Origin: a virus
Virus record (IMG/VR): IMGVR_UViG_3300025508_000006
Span: 52,031-116,030 of that record
Direction: 5' to 3' (one strand)
Length of the DNA: 64,000 nt
Part shown: positions 44,310 through 51,600 of the stretch, piece after piece
How the letters are laid out: each line of letters opens with the position of its first letter
How positions within the stretch are numbered: the stretch's first letter is position 1
The notes under the pieces: model-generated
What the model saw: only the letters and a program-made list of their open reading frames with translations
Database searches by the model: none
What the model was told of the DNA's origin: nothing
Program-made: the position numbers and the translations under genes

Positions 44310-45647
44310 ATGCAACAATCATACGATAAACTTATCGAAAAATGGAGTCCAGTTCTGAACGAAGAGTCTGCTGGTTCTATCCAAGACAATCACCGTCGGT
44401 CAGTAACTGCCGCTATCCTTGAGAACCAAGAGAAAGCATTCCTCGAAGAAAGCAACATGCTGAACGAAACCCCCGCTAACGCAAATGCTAGTGTTACTGG
44501 CACTGCTAACTGGAACCCTGTTCTGATTGCACTTGTTCGTCGTGCTATGCCTAACTTGATGGCATACGATCTTGCTGGTGTTCAACCTATGACTGGTCCT
44601 ACTGGTCTTATCTTCGCTATGAAGAGCAAGTACAAGACTACTCGTGCTGGCGCTACTTCTGGTGACGAAGCATTGTTCGGCGAAGCAGTAACTGGTTTCT
44701 CTGGCGATTCATCTGCTACTCTTGATGGACGTGGTGCTTCTGGTCTAGTAGGCGCAACTGACACTAATGTTGACTCAAGCATTGCCGATTCTGGTGCTAC
44801 TTATGTTCCTGCTGTTGGCGGCGCTATGCCTACTGCTGATGCTGAAGCACTTGGTAACACCGGTTCTGCATTTGCTGAAATGGGTTTCACCATTGAGAAA
44901 GCAACTGTAACTGCTAAGTCTCGCGCTCTGAAAGCAGAGTACTCTTTAGAATTGGCACAAGACCTGAAAGCAATCCACGGTCTGGACGCTGAAACTGAAC
45001 TTGCTAACATTCTTAGCACTGAGATCCTTGCTGAAATCAACCGTGAAATCGTTCGTACTATCAACAGTCAAGCGAAGATCGGTGCTTTGACTTCTAACGT
45101 ACAAACTGCTGGTATCTTTGACTTGTCAACTGATGCAGACGGTCGTTGGAGCGTAGAGAAGTTCAAAGGTCTGTTAGTACAGATCGAGCGTGAAAGCAAC
45201 ACTATCGCTAAAGAAACTCGTCGCGGTAAAGGTAACGTAGTAATCTGTTCTTCTGACGTAGCAACTGCTCTTGTTGCCGCTGGAATGCTTGATTACACTC
45301 CTGCTATCTCTGCTAACTTGAACGTAGACGATACTGGCAACACCTTTGCTGGTGTTCTTAACGGTCGCACTAAAGTGTATATCGATCCATACGCCACTGG
45401 TGACTACGTTACTGTTGGTTATAAAGGTACTAACCCATATGACGCTGGTATTTTCTACTGCCCATATGTTCCTTTACAGATGGTTCGCGCTGTTGGCGAG
45501 AATGATTTCCAACCACGTATCGGGTTTAAGACTCGTTATGGTATGGTATCTAACCCGTATGTTGGCGACACTGCATCTGACGGTCTTGCTACTGCACGTA
45601 CTAACCAGTACTACCGTATCTTCCGCGTAGACAACATCCTCGCATAA
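44310..45647 (+). CDS. gp23: gp23 major capsid protein
   Basis: HK97-fold capsid protein, 445 residues before maturation. Motifs: WNPVLIALVRRAMPNLMAYD, GVQPMTGPTGLIFAMKSKY, FTIEKATVTAKSRALKAEYS, IHGLDAETELANILS and a C-terminal GFKTRYGMVSNPYV. The N-terminal ~53 residues are probably removed by gp21: L51-N-E53 fits the protease's L-x-E rule and precedes TPANANA. Codon use is more regular than in neighbours, as expected for the most abundant protein. Confidence 0.95.
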   Translation: MQQSYDKLIEKWSPVLNEESAGSIQDNHRRSVTAAILENQEKAFLEESNMLNETPANANASVTGTANWNPVLIALVRRAMPNLMAYDLAGVQPMTGPTGLIFAMKSKYKTTRAGATSGDEALFGEAVTGFSGDSSATLDGRGASGLVGATDTNVDSSIADSGATYVPAVGGAMPTADAEALGNTGSAFAEMGFTIEKATVTAKSRALKAEYSLELAQDLKAIHGLDAETELANILSTEILAEINREIVRTINSQAKIGALTSNVQTAGIFDLSTDADGRWSVEKFKGLLVQIERESNTIAKETRRGKGNVVICSSDVATALVAAGMLDYTPAISANLNVDDTGNTFAGVLNGRTKVYIDPYATGDYVTVGYKGTNPYDAGIFYCPYVPLQMVRAVGENDFQPRIGFKTRYGMVSNPYVGDTASDGLATARTNQYYRIFRVDNILA

Positions 45648-45693
45648 GATAAGATGAAAAGATAATAATAAGAAACTTGTTTTAATCTTTATA

Positions 45694-45718
45694 GGGACTC
45701 TCCGGAGTCCCTTTTTTT
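45694..45718 (+). terminator. Strong rho-independent terminator after gp23
   Basis: Perfect seven-pair stem GGGACTC / GAGTCCC with TCCG loop, directly followed by seven T residues. It closes the capsid transcription unit 46 bases after the gp23 stop. Confidence 0.92.
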
Positions 45719-45723
45719 ATGCG

Positions 45724-45731
45724 TATAAATA
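45724..45731 (+). promoter_or_regulatory. T4-type late promoter upstream of the lipoprotein gene
   Basis: Exact TATAAATA five bases after the terminator T-run. It gives the lipoprotein gene a new late start and a leader of about 90 bases. Confidence 0.75.
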
Positions 45732-45750
45732 ATAGGCAAGGAAGATGTTC

Positions 45751-45770
45751 TGCGTATCAAGTGGTACGCA
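45751..45770 (+). other. Hairpin in the leader of the lipoprotein gene
   Basis: Perfect six-pair stem TGCGTA / TACGCA with an eight-base loop. A weaker GTGG/CCAC stem follows at 45781-45797. Both lie within the transcribed leader and before the AGGAG ribosome site at 45813-45817. Confidence 0.55.
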
Positions 45771-45825
45771 CTGCACATAAGTGGGTCAGGAAACCACCCT
45801 CGGAATTACAGGATAGGAGATTACT

Positions 45826-46032
45826 ATGCGTATAATTGCAATTGCGTTCGCATTGGTTCTTTCTGCTTGTTCTACAGTCGATGCCACTTATCAAGGTGGT
45901 AAAGGTGTTGTGAACGGTGTTGCTGAAGATGGTTTCGGTATTACATCGGGAACTTTTGACGTTATTTCTAACGTCATTAAGGACGTTGCTGATAAGACTG
46001 GTGTAGAGATCGATAAAAAAGAAGCAGAATAA
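45826..46032 (+). CDS. Small phage lipoprotein
   Basis: A 68-residue protein with a classic lipoprotein signal: MR, hydrophobic IIAIAFALVL, then lipobox L-S-A-C with Cys15. The mature part is small, Gly/Val-rich (TYQGGKGVVNGVAEDGFG) and acidic at the end. It would be anchored in the inner or outer membrane of the infected cell. Late expression suggests a role in lysis timing or in excluding other phages; neither is shown by the sequence. Confidence 0.72.
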   Translation: MRIIAIAFALVLSACSTVDATYQGGKGVVNGVAEDGFGITSGTFDVISNVIKDVADKTGVEIDKKEAE

Positions 46033-46090
46033 TGAAGAATAGGAGTACGCTGGCCAAGGATGGCACTATATTTAATTTAAGAGAGATGTA

Positions 46091-46276
46091 ATGCCAACAT
46101 ATAATTATGAATGTAAGAACTGCGATAACAAATTAGAAATAATGCAGAAAATGTCAGATGATGTATTAACTACATGTCCTAAGTGTAAAGAAGAAAAACT
46201 AAAGAAAGTCTTTGTTGCAGGTGGTGGTGGTTTTCATCTTAAAGGAAAGGGATGGTTTAAGACTGGTGGATACTGA
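46091..46276 (+). CDS. FmdB-type zinc ribbon protein
   Basis: A 61-residue protein with two CxxC knuckles, C8-x-x-C11 and C34-x-x-C37, in the context MPTYNYECKNCD ... TTCPKCKEEKLKKVF, the family pattern of FmdB/zinc-ribbon regulators. The Gly-rich and basic C-terminus (GGGGFHLKGKGW) is also typical. Such proteins are common in phages; the target (RNA polymerase, nucleic acid) is not known. Confidence 0.75.
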   Translation: MPTYNYECKNCDNKLEIMQKMSDDVLTTCPKCKEEKLKKVFVAGGGGFHLKGKGWFKTGGY

Positions 46277-46287
46277 GTTAAAACTTG

Positions 46288-46295
46288 TATAAATA
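46288..46295 (+). promoter_or_regulatory. T4-type late promoter upstream of gp3
   Basis: Exact TATAAATA ending 25 bases before the gp3 ATG. This is the last late element before the replication half, apart from that of hsp20. Confidence 0.75.
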
Positions 46296-46320
46296 TCTGT
46301 ATAAACTGGAGTAAGAAATA

Positions 46321-46827
46321 ATGGCAGACTTTACATGCGATACTAACTATCTCGCACCGACTGGATTTAAGATCACTGTATCTCGTGAGAACTTTCCTAA
46401 TCTACAATTCTACGCACAACAAGTAATGCATCCCTCTATGGAGATGAATGCTGTTGATGTGTCATATCGAAGAGCGGCAGTAGCAGTAACTGGCGACACG
46501 GTATCTTTTGGTATGCTCTCTATGGACATTATGATGGACGAGAAGATGAACGTCTATGAAGAATTGTTTCAATGGTTAGAGAGAATGGTTGAAGAGAAGC
46601 ATAGACCTAATACTGGTAGACTGCTAGATAATAGTGGCGAATCAATAGCACACTATTGTGATATTAGAGTACAGATTCTTAACAGCGCCAATAATGTCGC
46701 TCGTGAGTTAAAGTACGTCAACTCATTCCCCATTTCATTGGGTGATATAACATTTGCTGCCACGAGCGATGGGCAGTATCTTACGTTTCCTGTATCGTTT
46801 AAGTTTGACTATTTTGATTTTGTGTGA
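46321..46827 (+). CDS. gp3: gp3-like tail tube completion protein
   Basis: A 168-residue tube-fold protein (T4 gp3: 176). The pattern TGFKITVSRENFPNLQFYAQQV, SFGMLSMDIMMDEKMNVYEEL with LFQWLERM, and the closing FPVSFKFDYFDF matches T4 gp3, which caps the tail tube. The position between gp23 and uvsY agrees with marine T4-like genomes. A gp19-like tube paralogue is the alternative, but gp19 is already present. Confidence 0.72.
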   Translation: MADFTCDTNYLAPTGFKITVSRENFPNLQFYAQQVMHPSMEMNAVDVSYRRAAVAVTGDTVSFGMLSMDIMMDEKMNVYEELFQWLERMVEEKHRPNTGRLLDNSGESIAHYCDIRVQILNSANNVARELKYVNSFPISLGDITFAATSDGQYLTFPVSFKFDYFDFV

Positions 46828-46833
46828 TATAAT
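46805..46833 (+). promoter_or_regulatory. Sigma70-type promoter for uvsY-uvsW
   Basis: TTGACT, 17 bases, TATAAT, overlapping the end of gp3 and 37 bases before the uvsY ATG. Marks the switch from late to early/middle promoters. Confidence 0.8.
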
Positions 46834-46870
46834 AGTGTAGTTAATAACTACATTTTTAAGGTGAAATATT

Positions 46871-47314
46871 ATGGATTTACAAACTGTTCTACAAGAATGG
46901 AAGAAAGACTGTGAAATTGAGTTTAACCAATTAGACGTTAGTTCCCAGGAGACACCCCGTCTTCATGCTAAGTATCTAACATTACTCTCTGACTCGCGCC
47001 TGAAGTTAAAGGACGTGGAGTTCAAACAGAAATTACTGCTTAAAGATAAGTGGTTATATTACCAAGGCAAGATGTCTCGCGAAGAGATCGAGAAGAAGGG
47101 TTGGAATCCTGATCCTTTTGATGGTCTGAAGATTCTTAAAGGTGAGATGGATTACTACTACAACTCTGACCCCGAGATCATGAAGAGCGAGGCAAGAATC
47201 ACATATATAAAAGAACTAATCGATGTGTTGAAAGAAATAGTCGAGAACATTAAGTGGCGACACCAAACGATTGGAAATATGATACGATGGAAGCAATTTG
47301 AAGCAGGATTCTAA
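46871..47314 (+). CDS. uvsY: UvsY recombination mediator
   Basis: Loads UvsX recombinase onto gp32-coated single strands; 147 residues (T4: 137). Alignable features: start LQTVLQEWKKDCEIEFNQL, LLLKDKWLYYQGKMSREEI (T4 ARLDYYSGRGDG) and the end IRWKQFEAGF (T4 DMRAFEAGK). It abuts uvsW without a gap (TAA then ATG), supporting the assignment. Confidence 0.82.
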   Translation: MDLQTVLQEWKKDCEIEFNQLDVSSQETPRLHAKYLTLLSDSRLKLKDVEFKQKLLLKDKWLYYQGKMSREEIEKKGWNPDPFDGLKILKGEMDYYYNSDPEIMKSEARITYIKELIDVLKEIVENIKWRHQTIGNMIRWKQFEAGF

Positions 47315-48790
47315 ATGCAAACAATAACCCTGAAAATGAAAGATTACTCGATGCTCCAATTGGTGGAGTGTGACCCTGATGTGGTCCATGAATTGAGTGA
47401 ACACTTTACATTTGAGGTACCTGGTGCGAAGTTCATGCCCGCTGTAAAGAAGCGGTTGTGGGACGGCAAGATAAGAATGCTGGATCGTAACACAGGACAG
47501 ATCAATGCAGGGTTATACTATGCTATAAAGAAGTTTGCTATGCAACGTGGGTATGGCATCAAGGTGGACGAAGGTGCTTACGGTTTCCCGTACGAAACTA
47601 ACAAAGTCAATCACTTAGAGACCATGAATTGGATGGATACTTTAGGTATTCCATTCAAACCTCGCGACTATCAGTATGATGCTATAACACACGCTATCAC
47701 ATATAAGCGATGTATTCTAATATCTCCGACTGGTTCTGGCAAATCCTTTATCATCTATCTGTTAATGCAATGGTACATGGCGAATCATGATAAGAAGATT
47801 CTTGTTATTGTTCCGACAACATCTCTTGTTGAGCAGATGTATGCTGACTTTAAATCATACGGAATGGATGTAGATAACGAAGTACACAAGATTTATTCTG
47901 GTAAAGATAAAGAGACTGATAAGCGTATTGTTGTCACAACATGGCAGTCCATCTATAAGTTACACCCAGTTTGGTTCGAAGACTATGGTGCTATCTTTGG
48001 TGATGAAGTACATGGATTCAAGTCGAAGTCCTTATCATCTATTATGAACAAAGCAAAGAATGCTGAATATAGATGGGGAACTACCGGCACACTTGATGGC
48101 ACACAAGTACATAAGTTGGTGTTAGAGGGATTATTTGGTCCGGTACATCGCGTTACAACAACACACGCACTACAAGAAAATGAGACATTGGCAAAACTAG
48201 ACATCGACATTATACTATTAAAGTATGCCGAAGAGTTTTGTAAATTAACAGAAGGTAGGAGTTACCAAGATGAAATCGATTTTATTGTTACTTACGAAAA
48301 ACGTAACAACTTCATTGCAAACTTGGCGGTCAATCAAACTGGAAATACACTTGTATTATTTAACTTGGTTGATAAGCATGGCAAGGTGCTTCGGGATTTA
48401 GTAGAAGATAAACTCAAAGAAGGTCAAAGGATATTCTATGTTAGTGGGGAGACGAAGACAGCAGATAGAGAACAGATCCGTAATATCGTTGATAAGCATA
48501 ATAATTGTATCATTGTTGCCTCTCTTGGCACTTTTTCTACTGGTATTAACATACGAAATCTGCACAATATTATATTCGCGTCTCCGAGCAAGTCTCAAAT
48601 ACGTGTACTCCAGTCTATCGGGCGTGGGTTAAGACAGAGTGATGATGGTTCAACTGCCAAATTATATGATATAGCGGATGATCTACATATAGGTAAGAAA
48701 GCAAACTTTACTCTTCGCCATAGTGCAGAGAGGATAAAAATCTACACGGCAGAGCAGTTTCCCTATAAGATAACACAGGTTGATATATGA
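47315..48790 (+). CDS. uvsW: UvsW recombination helicase
   Basis: SF2 helicase that unwinds branched DNA and R-loops and ends origin transcription-driven replication in T4; 491 residues (T4: 503). N-terminal double-strand-binding-like domain (1-110), Walker A SPTGSGKS (137-144), DEVH box at 230-233, WGTTGTLDG motif III, and motif VI QSIGRGLRQSDDG near 431. In T4 uvsW is a late gene; here it has a sigma70-type promoter upstream of uvsY, a possible difference in timing. Confidence 0.92.
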   Translation: MQTITLKMKDYSMLQLVECDPDVVHELSEHFTFEVPGAKFMPAVKKRLWDGKIRMLDRNTGQINAGLYYAIKKFAMQRGYGIKVDEGAYGFPYETNKVNHLETMNWMDTLGIPFKPRDYQYDAITHAITYKRCILISPTGSGKSFIIYLLMQWYMANHDKKILVIVPTTSLVEQMYADFKSYGMDVDNEVHKIYSGKDKETDKRIVVTTWQSIYKLHPVWFEDYGAIFGDEVHGFKSKSLSSIMNKAKNAEYRWGTTGTLDGTQVHKLVLEGLFGPVHRVTTTHALQENETLAKLDIDIILLKYAEEFCKLTEGRSYQDEIDFIVTYEKRNNFIANLAVNQTGNTLVLFNLVDKHGKVLRDLVEDKLKEGQRIFYVSGETKTADREQIRNIVDKHNNCIIVASLGTFSTGINIRNLHNIIFASPSKSQIRVLQSIGRGLRQSDDGSTAKLYDIADDLHIGKKANFTLRHSAERIKIYTAEQFPYKITQVDI

Positions 48791-49275
48791 TGAATGAATT
48801 AGATTTTGCACAATTTAAGTTGACGAGTGGACATGAGATAGTATGTGAGGTATTAGAGTGGACTGATCCAAATATTTCGGACTCTAAAGATATCATTATT
48901 AAAAATGTTATGCAGATAGTGAGTGGTCAAATGAATGATAGTGGTGAAAGCATTTTCTTATTCCGTCCTTTCGTTCAATTTTGTGAAGGTGAGAAAGAGT
49001 ATATGGTGCTGGATATGAGTCATGTTCTTACGGTGAATCGCCCTAACAAACATCTTTGTGCTGAGTTTATATATGCAGTGCAAGAGATGAATGATATTGC
49101 TTTAGAAAGAGATGAAGAAGTTGCTGAAGCAGAAGAATTATTTGCACAGAACCTAGAGAAGAATAAAGGACGCTTAGAAGCATCGATGAAACGTGTTATG
49201 AGCAAAGATGGTGATAATGTTGTTCAGTTTCCTTTTATGAAGAATAAACCAGAAGACGATGATATTATTCACTGA
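48787..49275 (+). CDS. Conserved hypothetical protein downstream of uvsW
   Basis: A 162-residue acidic protein coupled to uvsW by an ATGA overlap. Residues about 8-95 have the look of a small beta-barrel (FKLTSGHEIVCEVLEW, IVSGQMNDSGESIFLF, YMVLDMSHVLTVNRP), similar to an Sm-like fold. This is followed by a charged helix (about 100-140) and an acidic end (KPEDDDIIH). Related proteins follow uvsW in other marine T4-like phages as far as memory serves. Nucleic-acid binding is possible but unproven. Confidence 0.55.
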   Translation: MMNELDFAQFKLTSGHEIVCEVLEWTDPNISDSKDIIIKNVMQIVSGQMNDSGESIFLFRPFVQFCEGEKEYMVLDMSHVLTVNRPNKHLCAEFIYAVQEMNDIALERDEEVAEAEELFAQNLEKNKGRLEASMKRVMSKDGDNVVQFPFMKNKPEDDDIIH

Positions 49276-49333
49276 GTGTCTAAAGAGTTTTTCTTTGTGA
49301 TTAAAAACGTGCTAAGTGCATTATACTATAAAT

Positions 49334-49360
49334 GAGAAAGGATGTCAACCTTTTTCTTTA
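49334..49360 (+). terminator. Weak hairpin with T-rich tail upstream of the promoter at 49375
   Basis: AAAGG / CCTTT stem with loop ATGTCAA and a following T-rich stretch (TTTCTTTAATT) in the 160-base gap. The stem is short, so termination would be partial at best. The rest of the gap holds the promoter listed next. Confidence 0.35.
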
Positions 49361-49374
49361 ATTAATTTTACTTC

Positions 49375-49403
49375 TTGACAATCGTTCATTAATAGTGTAT
49401 AAT
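49375..49403 (+). promoter_or_regulatory. Perfect consensus sigma70 promoter
   Basis: TTGACA, exactly 17 bases, TATAAT: full consensus in both hexamers, 32 bases before the cytidylyltransferase-like ATG. Expected to be very strong with host polymerase. Confidence 0.9.
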
Positions 49404-49435
49404 GGACTCTATATTAAAAGAAATGGCATTATATT

Positions 49436-49885
49436 ATGAAAATTGGTTTCACTTGCTCCGCATTCGATCTGCTACATGCTGGTCACGTACAGATGCTCCG
49501 CAACGCAAAAGAACAATGTGAATATCTTATAGTAGGACTTCAAGTTGACCCACAACTAGATCGCCCCACAAAGAACGCACCCATCCAAACTATCGTTGAA
49601 CGCTACACGCAACTTCAAGCGTGTTCGTATGTTGACGAGATTGTTCCCTACAGCACCGAGCGTGACCTCACTGATATTCTTTCTATGTACGATATAGATG
49701 TACGTATACTGGGCGAAGAATATAAGGACAAAGAGTTTACTGGCAGAGACCTCTGTCGTAAGCGAGGTATGCATATCTACTTCAATGAAAGATCCCACAG
49801 ATTCTCTTCGTCTGATTTAAGACAAAGAGTGGTTGACAATCAGGCAAAAGTGGTGTATAATAAACCAACAAACGAAGTTACATAA
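49436..49885 (+). CDS. Cytidylyltransferase-like nucleotidyltransferase
   Basis: A 149-residue HIGH-superfamily enzyme: MKIGFTCSAFDLLHAGHVQM has the HxGH motif as H14-A-G-H17, and the end FNERSHRFSSSDLRQR resembles the second nucleotide-binding motif (I/RSSSxLR). Family members join CTP to glycerol-3-phosphate or a similar alcohol phosphate. It may supply an activated precursor for surface or virion modification, as do other genes scattered here. Driven by a full-consensus promoter, so probably early. The substrate cannot be read from sequence. Confidence 0.72.
   Translation: MKIGFTCSAFDLLHAGHVQMLRNAKEQCEYLIVGLQVDPQLDRPTKNAPIQTIVERYTQLQACSYVDEIVPYSTERDLTDILSMYDIDVRILGEEYKDKEFTGRDLCRKRGMHIYFNERSHRFSSSDLRQRVVDNQAKVVYNKPTNEVT
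49833..49861 (+). promoter_or_regulatory. Perfect consensus sigma70 promoter for gp55
   Basis: TTGACA, 17 bases, TATAAT inside the last codons of the cytidylyltransferase gene, 50 bases before the gp55 ATG. Confidence 0.82.
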
Positions 49886-49911
49886 ACCCTTAACCCGAGT
49901 AAGCAAAGATA

Positions 49912-50523
49912 ATGAAAGAACCAACAAAGAAACTTAAACCAAAAGAGAAACCGCATTACGTTAATAATGCTATGTTCTCACAGGCGGTAGTGGACTATGT
50001 TGCATCTAAGAATGCCGCAGTAGCGAAGGGCGAAGTACCACCAATCGTCACTAACTACATTGCGGAATGCTTTTTAAAGATATGTGAAGGACTATCACAT
50101 AAATCTAACTTCGTCCGATATACGTATCGCGAAGAAATGGTAATGGATGCTGTAGAAAACTGCTTAAAAGCAATTGAAAACTATAATCTTGAAACTGCCA
50201 CACGAACTGGTAAACCTAATGCATTCGCATATTTTACACAGATTAGTTGGTATGCTTTTCTTCGCCGTATTGAGAAAGAGAAGAAGCAACAAGACATTAA
50301 GGTACGCTACTTGTCAGAGAGTGGATTGTCCGAACTAGTTAGTAATGAGTTACTTGATGCTGGAGTACAACAGCAGACACAGGCGTTTGTAGAAGAGTTA
50401 CGTGGTAGAATCGACTATGTTAAGTCCAATGATAGACTCATTAAAGAGTATGCTAAAGACAATAAACGTAAACGTCGAAGTCGCTCTGTTGATTCTGATT
50501 TGACTGGACATTTTGAGGACTAG
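49912..50523 (+). CDS. gp55: gp55 late-transcription sigma factor
   Basis: Small sigma-70 family protein that directs host RNA polymerase to TATAAATA promoters; 203 residues (T4: 185). Shared pattern with T4 gp55: HYVNNAMFSQAVVDYV at the start, ICEGLSHKSNFVRYTYREEM, AVENCLKAIENYNLET, then NAFAYFTQISWYAFLRRIEKEKK. The last has the region 2 character that contacts the -10 element. A basic stretch KRKRRSR lies near the end. It explains the many late elements in this window. Confidence 0.9.
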   Translation: MKEPTKKLKPKEKPHYVNNAMFSQAVVDYVASKNAAVAKGEVPPIVTNYIAECFLKICEGLSHKSNFVRYTYREEMVMDAVENCLKAIENYNLETATRTGKPNAFAYFTQISWYAFLRRIEKEKKQQDIKVRYLSESGLSELVSNELLDAGVQQQTQAFVEELRGRIDYVKSNDRLIKEYAKDNKRKRRSRSVDSDLTGHFED

Positions 50524-50526
50524 ACC

Positions 50527-51600
50527 TTGAAGATTGCTTTTCTAAATGATACACATTGTGGTGTACGAAATTCTTCTGAAGTCTTTATGGACTATCAAGA
50601 GAGATTCTATCGTGATGTATTCTTTCCATATCTGAAAGAGAACGGGATTACTAAGATTGTGCATCTTGGTGATTATTATGAGAACAGAAAGACTATTAAC
50701 TTTAAGGCACTAGAACACAATCGTAAGATATTCCTAGAGAAACTTCGTGAGTATAAAATACACATGGACATTATCCCGGGTAATCACGATGTGTACTACA
50801 AGAACACGAATCAACTGAATGCTCTAAAAGAACTACTCGGACATTATATGGCAGAGGTTCGTATCATCGAAAAACCTACTGTTGTTAATTATGATGGTCT
50901 TGATTTTGCACTTGTTCCGTGGATAAACCAAGATAACGAAAAGCACACGATGGAGTTTCTTGCTACGTGTAAAGCATCTCATGTAGGTGCGCACTTGGAG
51001 TTAGAAGGGTTTGAGATGCAAGCGGGTATTCCTTGTGTACATGGTATGAAATCATCGACGTTCGATAGATTCGAAATGGTTCTATCTGGTCACTTTCATA
51101 CCAAGTCACAGCAAGGACCGATTCATTATCTTGGGTCACAGTACGAGTTCTTCTGGTCTGATGCACATGATCCTAAGTACTTCCATGTACTAGACACAGA
51201 CACTCGTGAACTGACACCCGTACATAATCCACTACGTATCTTTGAACGTGTGTACTATGACGATACGGTAGAGAAGGCGGATTACAAGTATGGTATTGGT
51301 GAACTACCTGACGTAGATAATAAGTATGTCAAGTTGATTGTGGTGAACAAGTCTAAACCTAAATTGTTCGAGAAGTTCGTGGATCGTTTGCAGATGAAAC
51401 AGATACATGAACTGAAGATTGCAGAGAACTTTTCTGAGTTTATGGGTGATGATGTTGATGATGATAAAATAAATGTTGACTCTACCGAAGATTTGTTGTA
51501 TACTTACATAGACGCTGTAGATACAGTCTTAGACAAAGATCGTATCAAGAATGAAGTTCACCAATTAATGATTGAGGCACAGACCCTAGATATAGTATGA
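50527..51600 (+). CDS. gp47: gp47 Mre11-type nuclease subunit
   Basis: Calcineurin-like nuclease that with gp46 resects DNA ends for recombination-dependent replication; 357 residues (T4: 339). Metal motifs: D8-T-H10 in FLNDTHCG, HLGDYYENR, PGNHDVYY and SGHFHTKS. The start codon is TTG at 50527, preceded by AGGA at 50516-50519; no ATG starts the conserved N-terminus. The stop overlaps gp46 (ATGA). Confidence 0.9.
   Translation: MKIAFLNDTHCGVRNSSEVFMDYQERFYRDVFFPYLKENGITKIVHLGDYYENRKTINFKALEHNRKIFLEKLREYKIHMDIIPGNHDVYYKNTNQLNALKELLGHYMAEVRIIEKPTVVNYDGLDFALVPWINQDNEKHTMEFLATCKASHVGAHLELEGFEMQAGIPCVHGMKSSTFDRFEMVLSGHFHTKSQQGPIHYLGSQYEFFWSDAHDPKYFHVLDTDTRELTPVHNPLRIFERVYYDDTVEKADYKYGIGELPDVDNKYVKLIVVNKSKPKLFEKFVDRLQMKQIHELKIAENFSEFMGDDVDDDKINVDSTEDLLYTYIDAVDTVLDKDRIKNEVHQLMIEAQTLDIV
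51476..51504 (+). promoter_or_regulatory. Sigma70-type promoter within gp47, upstream of gp46
   Basis: TTGACT, 17 bases, TATACT, 92 bases before the gp46 ATG and inside the end of gp47. Same spacing as the other promoters of this region. Confidence 0.55.

Noticed and set aside
49319-49340. TATAAATG near 49328 as a late promoter
   Set aside because: Last base differs, and the adjacent perfect sigma70 promoter explains transcription of the next gene.
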